A DNA stretch of 64,000 bases from Burkholderia sp. Ac-20365 (GTDB lineage Bacteria > Pseudomonadota > Gammaproteobacteria > Burkholderiales > Burkholderiaceae): NCBI RefSeq assembly GCF_017104715.1, contig NZ_JAAGPI010000001.1, forward strand, positions 124,001-188,000, read 5' to 3'. Made by a program: the position numbers and the translations under genes. Positions 8,374 to 17,256 of the stretch are shown here, piece after piece. Numbering within the stretch: the first letter of the stretch is position 1; each line of letters begins with the position of its first letter. The notes below the pieces were generated by a model. The model was not told the origin of the DNA. It did not search any database and saw only the letters and a program-made list of their open reading frames with translations.

Positions 8374-11300
8374 GTGGCATCTCATTCGACCAGTCTGTAC
8401 AGCAGCAAAGTCAATTTTCCTGACGGCATCGCCTTCAAAGATCTTCCTCCCTTGCTCGCTTTCGGTAGTCCCGATGTGCGCGGTCCGATGGCCAGCGACG
8501 GCCTGCCCGATCTGTTGCGTGACGTCGATTTCATAAGGGATGAAGCGTTTCAGTTGCGCCTCGAGGACGGTGGCGCGCCGATCAATGTGGATTCCGTTTC
8601 AGTCGACGTTCCGGTGATGCCCGACGAGCATGCCGTCGTGCTCGTCGAGCGCGACGGAGCGTACACCTGGCGCTATCCGCGCGACGACGGTGGGCCGCTC
8701 GGCACGCGTAGCGGAGCGCACCTACGCTTCGATCTCGACCCGGCGTCGGCGTCCGAACCAGACGCTCCCGCGCCCGGCACGCGCGGCATTGCTCAGGACA
8801 TGATCGCGGACTGGCTCGGCAAAGCCGTGCGTGTCTACATCCTGCGCTTCGCGGCGCGCATCGCCGTTAAGCACGCGGCAAGCTTGCTGGAACCGGATGT
8901 CCCGCAGGCGCTCGTCCCGATCACGGGAATGGAAGCGGCGGACTGGGTCCCTAGGCCAGTGCACGCGACCGACAAACCCTTGCGCAGGATTCTCCTTCTG
9001 CTGCACGGAACGTTCTCCAGCACGCGAGGCAGCTTCGGTGCGCTGGCGGTCACGGAGAGCGGCCGGGGTTTTCTAGCGGCGGCGCAGGCCCGCTACGACC
9101 TCGTGCTCGGTTTCGATCATCGGACGCTCACGCAGGATCCGTTGCAGAATGCCGAGGCTCTGGCGCAGGCTCTCGGGACGCTGGCGCTCAGTCCGGACGC
9201 GGAGTTTGACGCGATTGCCTTCAGCCGCGGCGGACTGGTACTACGCTGCTTCATCGAACAGGTGATGTCCGCGCGGCTGCCGGAACTAAGGGCGCGCCGC
9301 GCCGTGTTCATCGGCTGCACCAATGGCGGGACTAACCTCGCGCAACCGCGGAACTGGAAGCGGATGCTCGATCTCTATACGAATTTGACTCTGGCTGGAA
9401 CTCGTGCGCTCGGCATGCTTCCGGGACTGGGGACCGGCGCGGCGATCGTCGGCCAAACGATGAAGTGCATCAGCGCCTTCGTTCAGGATATCGCAACGAT
9501 GGCTATCGATGAATCGCGCGTACCCGGCATTGCGGCCATGCGGCCGGACGGCCAACTGGTGCGCCAGCTCAATGATGCGGCCGTGGGTAACACCGATAGC
9601 GAACATCCGAAGTACTTCTGGGCAGGAGTGTCTTTCGATGTTCAGCAGGGGGGCGCGCCCGGCATCGTCTCCGGATTCCACGACTATCTGATGTACCACG
9701 CCGCGAGCCAGATGTTCCAGGAGCCGAACGATCTAGTGGTCGATTGCGCGATGATGCGCAACTTCGGCAGCCACATGGACTGGGTGACCGACCAACGCGA
9801 TCTATCGTCGATGGATCGTCTCTATCACACGATCTATTTCACGTCGCCCGAGCTGCATGACTGTCTTGGCGAATGGCTACTCGATCGTAGCGATGTGTTC
9901 CTCCGGTTGCGTAGCAGTTTTCTGCTCGTTGACGGAGAGTCGCGCATCGGCGACACCCTGGGGCAGTTGGGCGACGATCCGCTCGCACCGGTCGTTGTGC
10001 TGGAGCGCCGCGGCGTCAGCATTCACTATCATCTGCGACGCGCCGACGAGCTGCGAGCTGCCTTGGCGGCGCTCGATCCGAATTCCGACGAGGATATCAA
10101 CGCAGCGCTTAGGCTGACCTCGAATATCGACACGCAGGTCGACGCCGACGAATTCGAGATATCGCATCGTGGCGACTTATGGAAAATCAGCAATGAGAGC
10201 ACGCCCCGCGCGAGCAAGAGCGCCTCGGTCGCGCGCGCCGTCGTGCTCGAGCACGGCGAGCTGATCGGCGTCGTTCCCGATCCCCACTGGTCGGACGCGT
10301 TGCGGACTTATAGGCAATCGTTTGCGTTGGTGAGGGGCGTGCCGTTGGGAGCGTCAGATGTCTTTGTTGCGGGCGCACAAGTCGGCGCGATGGGTCACAC
10401 CGGCGCTGACGAACTCTTTGGCGACGACGATGCTGAGGTTACGCAACGTCGCGCGCCCGCGCTCGCGGCTCCTGCGCCCGCTGCGCGTACTGATTCGTTC
10501 CAATGTCACTTCGAGGCGGAAATGCCGTCTCGGCCGCAGCTCGGCGATACGGTGAACGTGGTATTTCAGCTGTCCCGCGAAGAGCGCAGCTTTCAACCAG
10601 GCACGGCGCACCGCGGAGGGCAGGCACCGGTCGAGGCAGATGTGCCGATCTGCGTCACGGCGCGTGCTATTCACAACTGCAAGATCGAAGGTGAAGCGCT
10701 GCATGAAGTGTCGGCACCCGAACCGGGGCAACCGCGCATCGTACAGTTTCAGGTGCGCGGACTGACCGAAGGACCGGCGGAGGTGTGGCTTTCGGCGGCG
10801 CAGGACAATCGCAAGCTCATCACCATTCCGCTCAATCCGAGCTTCGTCGCCGATACCGAAGTCATGGCGGTGCAGGCCGATGCGAACCTCGGCGGAGACG
10901 AAGGCGGCTTGATCGACCTGCGCATTCGCGATACGAGCGCGAACGACGATGGCAATGTGAGGCTCGAGTACGATCTCAGCTCCGACGATCTCCAGTTCAT
11001 GCTGTTCGGGCAGTCTGTCGAACTGAACTCGCAGAAGCGCTCCGCTTATATCAAGGGCATTTACAGGGACATCGAAAGCTTTCTACAGCAAGCCGCCTAT
11101 TCGAGCCAGGCAGATCCGTCACGGGCCGCAGAGTTCATGAGGAATTTCGAGCAAAACCTGCGCCTAAGGGGCGCGGCCTTGTGCGATCAGTTGGTCCCCA
11201 AGGAGGTGCGCAAGGAACTCTGGACCGCCCACATGCAAAAGAAGATCGGCGCTGTGCGCGTGTTCACGAAGGAGCCGTCGATCCCCTGGGAGATGCTCTA

Positions 11301-12069
11301 TCTGCGCGACCCCGAGCAGCATGCGCCGATCACGGACGGATGCTTTCTCGCTGAACTCGGATTGCTGCGCTGGAGCGCACCGCTCGGCTATCCGCCCTCG
11401 CACGTACCGATCGATTGCGATCTCGCGTATTACTTGATTCCCGAGTATGACGGTGCATGGAACCTTCCGGGGACCTCGAACGACCGGCAACTGCTGACGC
11501 ATCACTTCGATGCAAAGCCGCTCGAAGCGACCACCGCGCGCATGCTCGAACTGTTCGGGTCGGGGCGCTTCGATCTGTTCCATGCCGGCTGTCACGGCGA
11601 GGCGATTCAGGGCAGCCCATGGGAAGGAGGACTGTTGCTTAATCCGAGAGGCTTGGGGGGGGCGCCCGAGTACTTGCGTGAATTCCACTTGCAGGGACAT
11701 ACAGGAAATCGCCCGTTGGTCTTCCTGAACGCATGCCAGATAGGTGTTCCCAACGAGGGCATGACGGGAGCGGCCGGTCTCGGCATCGCTTTTTTGAGCG
11801 CCTGCAAGGCGGCGATTCTGGTTGCTCCAATGTGGTCCGTGCGCGACGGTACCGCATCGCTGTTTGCGCATCGTTTCTATGACAGGCTGGTCGCTGGGGA
11901 GTCGCTCGTGGCCGCCGTTCGGCACGCTCGCAAGGCAGCCAAGGAAGCGGGAGATCCCAGTTGGCTGGCGTACTCCGTGTGGGGTCACCCTTACGCGCGC
12001 ATCAAGTTGAAACGTGCCTGGACCGCACGCGCGCCGGCGCTGGAGACGATGCGCCCGGACCTTACCTGA
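8374..12069 (+). CDS. Alpha/beta-hydrolase - CHAT protease fusion
   Basis: This protein of 1231 residues begins with GTG and has GGGAGGAG just upstream. Residues about 200-480 form an alpha/beta-hydrolase of the lipase-like kind: an LLLHGTF oxyanion segment (H211) and a nucleophile elbow AFSRGG with S284. A central part (about 700-880) is beta-rich and Ig-like. The C-terminus (about 960-1215) is a CHAT domain, a caspase-like cysteine protease fold. Its dyad is His1074 in HAGCHGEA and Cys1121 in FLNACQIG, followed by a typical APMWSVRDG strand. Both active sites look intact. No signal peptide is seen, so it should act in the cytoplasm. It is the first gene of a three-gene set with a sensor and a second CHAT protease. 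Cleavage targets are unknown; regulated proteolysis or cell-death defence is inferred. Confidence 0.85.
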   Translation: MASHSTSLYSSKVNFPDGIAFKDLPPLLAFGSPDVRGPMASDGLPDLLRDVDFIRDEAFQLRLEDGGAPINVDSVSVDVPVMPDEHAVVLVERDGAYTWRYPRDDGGPLGTRSGAHLRFDLDPASASEPDAPAPGTRGIAQDMIADWLGKAVRVYILRFAARIAVKHAASLLEPDVPQALVPITGMEAADWVPRPVHATDKPLRRILLLLHGTFSSTRGSFGALAVTESGRGFLAAAQARYDLVLGFDHRTLTQDPLQNAEALAQALGTLALSPDAEFDAIAFSRGGLVLRCFIEQVMSARLPELRARRAVFIGCTNGGTNLAQPRNWKRMLDLYTNLTLAGTRALGMLPGLGTGAAIVGQTMKCISAFVQDIATMAIDESRVPGIAAMRPDGQLVRQLNDAAVGNTDSEHPKYFWAGVSFDVQQGGAPGIVSGFHDYLMYHAASQMFQEPNDLVVDCAMMRNFGSHMDWVTDQRDLSSMDRLYHTIYFTSPELHDCLGEWLLDRSDVFLRLRSSFLLVDGESRIGDTLGQLGDDPLAPVVVLERRGVSIHYHLRRADELRAALAALDPNSDEDINAALRLTSNIDTQVDADEFEISHRGDLWKISNESTPRASKSASVARAVVLEHGELIGVVPDPHWSDALRTYRQSFALVRGVPLGASDVFVAGAQVGAMGHTGADELFGDDDAEVTQRRAPALAAPAPAARTDSFQCHFEAEMPSRPQLGDTVNVVFQLSREERSFQPGTAHRGGQAPVEADVPICVTARAIHNCKIEGEALHEVSAPEPGQPRIVQFQVRGLTEGPAEVWLSAAQDNRKLITIPLNPSFVADTEVMAVQADANLGGDEGGLIDLRIRDTSANDDGNVRLEYDLSSDDLQFMLFGQSVELNSQKRSAYIKGIYRDIESFLQQAAYSSQADPSRAAEFMRNFEQNLRLRGAALCDQLVPKEVRKELWTAHMQKKIGAVRVFTKEPSIPWEMLYLRDPEQHAPITDGCFLAELGLLRWSAPLGYPPSHVPIDCDLAYYLIPEYDGAWNLPGTSNDRQLLTHHFDAKPLEATTARMLELFGSGRFDLFHAGCHGEAIQGSPWEGGLLLNPRGLGGAPEYLREFHLQGHTGNRPLVFLNACQIGVPNEGMTGAAGLGIAFLSACKAAILVAPMWSVRDGTASLFAHRFYDRLVAGESLVAAVRHARKAAKEAGDPSWLAYSVWGHPYARIKLKRAWTARAPALETMRPDLT

Positions 12070-12176
12070 AGCACGTCTTGCGTGGCGCGACGCGCTTTCT
12101 TGCCCGGCCAAGCCGGGCGACACGTCGCAGCTTTGTACGCGTGAAAGCGTGGTCCCGATCGAATCCGGAGATAGAC

Positions 12177-14972
12177 ATGTCCACGATAGTCAACGAAGGT
12201 TCCGCGGGTGTGCGGGAGCCGGGCAGCGGCGACGCCAGTACCGCGACAGCGTTCATGGCGTCGGATCTGCCCTGTGCGCGGGTCGACGCGCAGGGCGTCG
12301 TCATCGAGGCCAATACCTCACTCAGGCAGATGATGCCGGATCTCGTCGGTAGCACGCTGAGCGATTCCTTCGATATCGACCACGACTTCTTGCAGAGCCT
12401 CGACACGGGTGCGGCTGGCGCTTGCGGCGCTTATCGAATCCCCACCGGCGAGCCGATGCCTGTGATCATGCAGGTCGTCTGCAGGGTGCAGGAGACCGGC
12501 GCCTCGCTTGTCACGGTCACGGACTGCGCGCCGCTCCGGAAAGCCGAGTCGGTGCGTTTCAACAAGACGCCCTACACCGTCATGCGCGTAAGCGGCGACG
12601 GCATTATCCGCTTCGCAAACGACGAAGGATTGAAGGCGCTGGGCCGGGACGTCTCCGAAGTCATAGGGCATCCTTTGCAGGAGTTCGTTGTCGCAGCGGA
12701 CAAATCGTCCGTCGCGTCGACGCTCGCGGCATGTATTCGCGAGACGAGTCCCAAAACCTTGAACACGCAGATCTTGAAGCCACCCGGTAGTCAGGTCGAG
12801 ATGGAAAACGCGGCGCTGGTCTTCACGCCCGACATGACGCTTTCGCGGCAGAGCGTCGGCGCGGTGGTGGTCATTGAGGCGTCGATCATCAAGCGCGTGC
12901 GTGCAGACATCGCGAAGATTGCACTCGATCCGTGCAACAAGGACTGGCGCAGCCGTCTTGGCATGATCCTCGATGCGATCCAGCCCGCGATTAAGTTCGA
13001 TCATGCGATCTTCGGGGTCTATGCCAAGAACCTCGAGCTGTTCAAGGCCGTCGCGGTCTATCCGCACGACGACACACTGTGGCCCGAGCGCTGGCTTGAG
13101 CTCGAGCCAGGCTTTGTAAAGAAGTTCATCGACGAGGGCGAGTACGCGATCGGCCGGATTTCGGAGTGGGTCGAGAAGCATCCGGCTCTGCTGCACAACG
13201 AGGTGACCAAGGCTTATACGGACGCAAAGATTGAGTCCTCGGTCACGCTTGTCGTGAACGGACCGGATGGCGCGACCTCGGCGCTGTCTCTGTGCGCGAA
13301 GGAACTTGACCGGTACACGATGGCGGATTACAACGTACTGCACGATCTCAACCTTGACCCGATCCTGCTGCGCTGCGAAGACCAGCTCAGGCAGGAGTCC
13401 GTTTCGTTTGCCGAGGAGATCAAGCTCATCGTCGCAAAGTCCACAGACTTGATACAGGGGGCGCAGCGGGTGGTAGAAAGGATCAGGGGGCGGCTGAACT
13501 GGGATCTCGCGGCGGTCTATCAGGTCGACCGGCTGAAAAAATGCTTCCATCTAATCGCGCAATCGCCGAAGGTCGACGAGACCGGCAAGCCGATCGAACT
13601 CGAAGAAGACCGGCCGTTCGGCGACGGCGGCATACTCGACAGCACCCTTTCGAAGAACGAAATGCGGATCGTCAACGGCGTGGGCAAGCTCGGCGTCGAG
13701 CAGTATCGCTACCGCCCCCGGCACTCGTCGGTGCAATCAGTGATGACCATTCCAATTTCGTTGAGCGGGCGTGTCGGGTGGATATTCCTCGTTGAGTCGA
13801 ACAAGATGAAGGCGTTCCTCGGTCCGGACCGTACCTCGCTCGAGCAACTCAAGAACGACCTCGAAAGCGGATTGCAGGACCGCCTACATTCGGATCTGAA
13901 TGATGAACTTATGCGTGCTTCGGAGCGCGGCATCGTACTGGTGGGCGCGGATGGCGTGATACTCGACCGCAATCCCGCCGCGGAGCAGATGCTCGCACTC
14001 GTCGATACTCCTCTCGGCGATCCCACGCCGCTTTGGGACTACGCGTACAACGATCATGCTCGCTCCGTTTTGAAGGGTTCGGTAAACACGTTGCACCGGC
14101 GCATCGAACTGATCGCGAACGACGGGTCGTCGCGACTCGTGCTCGCTTCGCGTTCGGAGTTTCACGATAGCTTCAACACGTTCATCTGGTTCTTCACGGA
14201 CCTGAGGAAGCTCGCATGGAGCAGGGACCTGCGCTTCCTGCGCGAGACCGTCACGGAAATCGCGCAGCAGACGCGCGCGCCGATCTCGATCGCGTCGACC
14301 CTGTTCAGGGAACTCGTGAAGCGTCCCACGACCGAAGGCGCGCCAACGTCCGACGGCAGCGCCGAGGAGCGCTTCCTGACGCTGTGCAAGCGGCTTTCCT
14401 CGGAGTTATGCAAGGCCGACATCACCTACGAGCGCCTCGCCGAAGCGGTGTCGGTGCGCCAGAATCCTATGCGAATGTGCGAGCCGGTCGACCTCATGAC
14501 ATGTGTCGACAACATCGTCGAGTCATTGCCAGAGCGCGACCGGCGCGTGATAGAACGCTCCGGGGACGATGGCCCGTTCATGGTTCAGGGCGACGAGGAG
14601 CGGCTCTCCTTCATCATCCGCTCGATTCTCGGCTATCTGCTTTTGACACGGCCAATCGACGACACCCGAGTTCATCTTTCGCTGCGCCTGCAGACATCCA
14701 GCCGCTACGAAGGACCCGTGGTGCGCATCAAGCTGTCCTTTTCCAAGGAATCGCAAGCGCTGCGTCCGGGCGTGGAGAGCGCAGGCAACAGCGCGGATCC
14801 GTTGCAGTTCGTGTTCGACAGCGCGCGCGACGATGCACGTCTCGCGATGTCGACCATTCGCGCCGTGATCAACGCGCACAAGGGCGTGTTCGTCACCGAG
14901 CCGAAGGACATCCGCGACGGCGACATGTCGCGTCCGGTGACTTCCTTCAAGATCCAGCTCCTCAGCGCGTAG
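12177..14972 (+). CDS. PAS/GAF sensor with degenerate histidine-kinase core
   Basis: This protein has 931 residues from ATG 12177, with GGAG six bases upstream; a longer open frame overlaps the previous gene and is less likely. PAS-like modules (about residues 20-110 and 125-235) are followed by two GAF-like regions (about 250-400 and 415-560), another PAS-like region (about 575-685) and a C-terminal DHp/HATPase-like part. In the DHp helix the expected HE-L-R-x-P-L reads QQ-T-R-A-P-I: the phospho-acceptor His is Gln697. The N-box Asn residues are also missing from the GDEERLSFIIRSILGYLL helix. It therefore looks like a catalytically dead sensor that signals by conformation. It lies 107 bases after the hydrolase-CHAT gene and 10 bases before the receiver-CHAT gene. 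No transmembrane segment is visible. Domain borders are by eye. Confidence 0.75.
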   Translation: MSTIVNEGSAGVREPGSGDASTATAFMASDLPCARVDAQGVVIEANTSLRQMMPDLVGSTLSDSFDIDHDFLQSLDTGAAGACGAYRIPTGEPMPVIMQVVCRVQETGASLVTVTDCAPLRKAESVRFNKTPYTVMRVSGDGIIRFANDEGLKALGRDVSEVIGHPLQEFVVAADKSSVASTLAACIRETSPKTLNTQILKPPGSQVEMENAALVFTPDMTLSRQSVGAVVVIEASIIKRVRADIAKIALDPCNKDWRSRLGMILDAIQPAIKFDHAIFGVYAKNLELFKAVAVYPHDDTLWPERWLELEPGFVKKFIDEGEYAIGRISEWVEKHPALLHNEVTKAYTDAKIESSVTLVVNGPDGATSALSLCAKELDRYTMADYNVLHDLNLDPILLRCEDQLRQESVSFAEEIKLIVAKSTDLIQGAQRVVERIRGRLNWDLAAVYQVDRLKKCFHLIAQSPKVDETGKPIELEEDRPFGDGGILDSTLSKNEMRIVNGVGKLGVEQYRYRPRHSSVQSVMTIPISLSGRVGWIFLVESNKMKAFLGPDRTSLEQLKNDLESGLQDRLHSDLNDELMRASERGIVLVGADGVILDRNPAAEQMLALVDTPLGDPTPLWDYAYNDHARSVLKGSVNTLHRRIELIANDGSSRLVLASRSEFHDSFNTFIWFFTDLRKLAWSRDLRFLRETVTEIAQQTRAPISIASTLFRELVKRPTTEGAPTSDGSAEERFLTLCKRLSSELCKADITYERLAEAVSVRQNPMRMCEPVDLMTCVDNIVESLPERDRRVIERSGDDGPFMVQGDEERLSFIIRSILGYLLLTRPIDDTRVHLSLRLQTSSRYEGPVVRIKLSFSKESQALRPGVESAGNSADPLQFVFDSARDDARLAMSTIRAVINAHKGVFVTEPKDIRDGDMSRPVTSFKIQLLSA

Positions 14973-14982
14973 GAAGACGATC

Positions 14983-16629
14983 ATGCCGACTTCCAAACTC
15001 CTGCTGCTGACGAACGACGGCTCGCTCATGGAGCTGATCGACTCCCGCGTAGAAGCGCTGAAGAACCTGAAGGACAGCTTCCCGGAAGTCGGCGAATATT
15101 CCGATGGAACGATCGACATCCGAGCTTCGCTCCAGGATGGGAAGGCATATCTGTGTAGCGCTGCACGCAACGATGCCTTGCCGGTGCTGATCATTATCGA
15201 TCCGCGCGTGTCCATTGCCGACGATCTCCTGATGCAGAGTCGTGGCGACAACGTCAACGCCTTTCTCGCCTCGCTAAGTGAGGACTATCCTCACATACCC
15301 GTTCTAGTTGCCGCTGCCGCTCCCCCGGAAGAGGTGCAGCGCAAGGTGTTGAGCCGGTCACGGACGGGCCTCTGGCTGCTGGGATCCGTGGATCCCGATG
15401 ATCCTCACGGCGATGGTTTTGCCGAGACGCTCGCGGGAATTGCCACGGCGAGCGTGCAGATTCCGCTGCGCTATACGATCGCGGTAGGAGACCAGGCGGC
15501 GCGCTATTTCGTGGAGCGTGGGAAATACCGCGTCGCAAGGTCGACGGCGATCGCGTATGAAAGCAAGGACGAGATCCAGTATGTGCTCGGCACTATCCGG
15601 CGATACTCGTCGATCAACGACAGGACGAGTTTCGGTAACGATTGGGAGCTCTTGCTTAATCTGGGAAAGACCCTGTACGGGCTTCTCATCAAGAATACAG
15701 TCGGCCCGCAAATCTCGGAGATCCTAAAGCTGCGCCGAGGCGCTGCGAGATCGCAGTCGCCGAAGATCGATCTTCGTTTCGAGATCAAGGTCGGAAGCCC
15801 GGAACAAGAAGAGATGTTCAACCTGCCGTTCGAGTTTATCAACGATGTCTCGGACAGAAAATGTTTCTGTTCCCGCATTCCCATGGCGAGGCGCCTCAAC
15901 CTCGGATTCCGGTCGCAGCCGAAAGCCGCCTTGTCTGATGGGGCAGGATCCGGCTTAGACGGCCGGACCGACTACCGCGTGCTGTTCATGCGCAGCGAGG
16001 TTCACGGCACGACCACGGTGAAGCTCGATTCCGGAAACAAGTTACGTGAGTTCGCTTTTGCCAAGTTGCGCAGCCCGAAAAAAGAGCTAGATTCTCTGAA
16101 CGCGTGCACGCAGCCCGGCGGAGAGCGCCGCATTTCGACGCTGACGGTCGTGGGATCCGAGAATTATCTGTCGGGCGGCGCGGCGCTCGCGGAAGAACTA
16201 CGTCAGCGTCTGACGAAGGGCGGTTTCGATATCTTTCACTTCTCGGGGCACTCTATTGTTTATCCGCAGGAGGGCGTGCCCTATCTGATATTGCCTGACA
16301 GACCGCATTCCGCGCTGGCGGTTCCGATTACTTGCGTCGCCGGATGGCTCAACGAAGGGGGCTGCAAGTTCATGGTGCTGTCTTCTTGCGAAGGCGTCTC
16401 GATTGTAACGGCAATCGAGACGATGAAGGGCGGCGCCGAGGGTGTGGTGGGATTCCGCTGGAAAGTCGACGACGAACTTTGCGCCGGATTCTTTGATCGC
16501 TTCTATCAGGCTTATTTCCGGCAGGGCAATTCGTTTGCCGAATCGTTCCGCGAAGCGTGCACCGATGTTAAATCAGAACAAATGTTGATTCCGACGCTGG
16601 CTTCCGCGATGGCGGTGTTGCGTGACTGA
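14983..16629 (+). CDS. Receiver-like - CHAT protease
   Basis: This protein has 548 residues; AGGAAG precedes ATG 14983, 10 bases after the sensor gene. The N-terminus (about 1-135) resembles a response-regulator receiver: beta1 LLLLTNDG with a reduced acidic pair, a central VLIIIDPRV strand carrying the phospho-Asp position, and PVLVAAAAP where the switch Thr/Ser would be. The beta5 Lys is not evident, so phosphorylation is doubtful. Residues about 350-545 form a CHAT protease with H423 in HFSGHS and C469 in LSSCEG. The domain order is a dead histidine kinase next to a receiver-like CHAT, so the sensor probably contacts this protein directly to switch the protease on. Substrates are unknown, though the partner hydrolase-CHAT protein is an obvious candidate. 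Confidence 0.78.
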   Translation: MPTSKLLLLTNDGSLMELIDSRVEALKNLKDSFPEVGEYSDGTIDIRASLQDGKAYLCSAARNDALPVLIIIDPRVSIADDLLMQSRGDNVNAFLASLSEDYPHIPVLVAAAAPPEEVQRKVLSRSRTGLWLLGSVDPDDPHGDGFAETLAGIATASVQIPLRYTIAVGDQAARYFVERGKYRVARSTAIAYESKDEIQYVLGTIRRYSSINDRTSFGNDWELLLNLGKTLYGLLIKNTVGPQISEILKLRRGAARSQSPKIDLRFEIKVGSPEQEEMFNLPFEFINDVSDRKCFCSRIPMARRLNLGFRSQPKAALSDGAGSGLDGRTDYRVLFMRSEVHGTTTVKLDSGNKLREFAFAKLRSPKKELDSLNACTQPGGERRISTLTVVGSENYLSGGAALAEELRQRLTKGGFDIFHFSGHSIVYPQEGVPYLILPDRPHSALAVPITCVAGWLNEGGCKFMVLSSCEGVSIVTAIETMKGGAEGVVGFRWKVDDELCAGFFDRFYQAYFRQGNSFAESFREACTDVKSEQMLIPTLASAMAVLRD

Positions 16630-17256
16630 TTTACTGCGGGCTTCGTACGGCTTCCCTATTTAGACGGACGACCGGAAGACACCCGAGAGAGAAGGATGGC
16701 GGCGCTCAGCATTATCGATGTTCTTATGCGCGTCTTAGCGAGGCCGGCGCGACATGGCTTATCGCGACAGTGCCGGTTCGCGTTTGTTGCGTTCTCCAAG
16801 CGGCACTGCATTGGTCACGAAACGCAGGGCAACGACTAGACCCGACTATTTCGACTGGGGCACCGACGTAGGAAGCAACGACGGCGAAATCCATGTCATG
16901 TCGACCGCTGAGGATCGAATCTTTCAAAGTGACCATGCCCCAGAAACGGCTCCTTCGTCGTCAACTTCTCTGTCATTCGCTGAAGCTCAACGAGACATTC
17001 GCGGGCGCGTAGGTCCGAACGTCAGGAAAGCAATGTGAACCTGCCTCACAATCAGCGATGACTGAACGTCAGCTCAGGCCGAACTGTACTCGACAGTCCT
17101 CGCGCGGATCTCCGATGCGCTACCGTCAATCGGATGACGGCTCTGCGGAGCGGGCTGGCGGAAACAACTCGGCCGCTCCGCCAGAAAGAGACGCGACGGA
17201 AAGTGGCCGCACGAATGCGCATGCAACATCATGTCGTGCGGCCAGCCTTGACTGCG
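16630..17256. other. Intergenic stretch between CHAT operon and recombinase
   Basis: No credible gene was found in these 627 bases. A 47-codon frame at 16696-16839 sits too close behind GAGAGAAGG to have a normal ribosome site. The right end holds a diverged copy of the dispersed repeat described at 21961 and 22168. No terminator with a T-run was seen after the CHAT operon. Confidence 0.5.
16999..17082. repeat. Dispersed repeat, diverged copy A
   Basis: This stretch is recognisably related to the two better-conserved copies at 21961 and 22168. It shares GGTCCGAACG, then AGGAAAGC, then a CTGAACGTCAGCT-AGGCCGA end. It is the most diverged of the three and lies on the left side of the recombinase/IS66 segment, in the same orientation as the others. 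Confidence 0.5.

Noticed and set aside
12318..13550. Long antisense open frame opposite the sensor gene, and similar ones at 30362-32272, 36878-38578 and 51705-53318
   Set aside because: They lie opposite well-supported genes, have Arg/His-rich shadow composition typical of GC-rich DNA, and lack ribosome sites.
16696..16839. 47-codon frame after the CHAT operon
   Set aside because: The purine-rich GAGAGAAGG abuts the ATG with no proper spacing, and composition gives no hint of a protein family.
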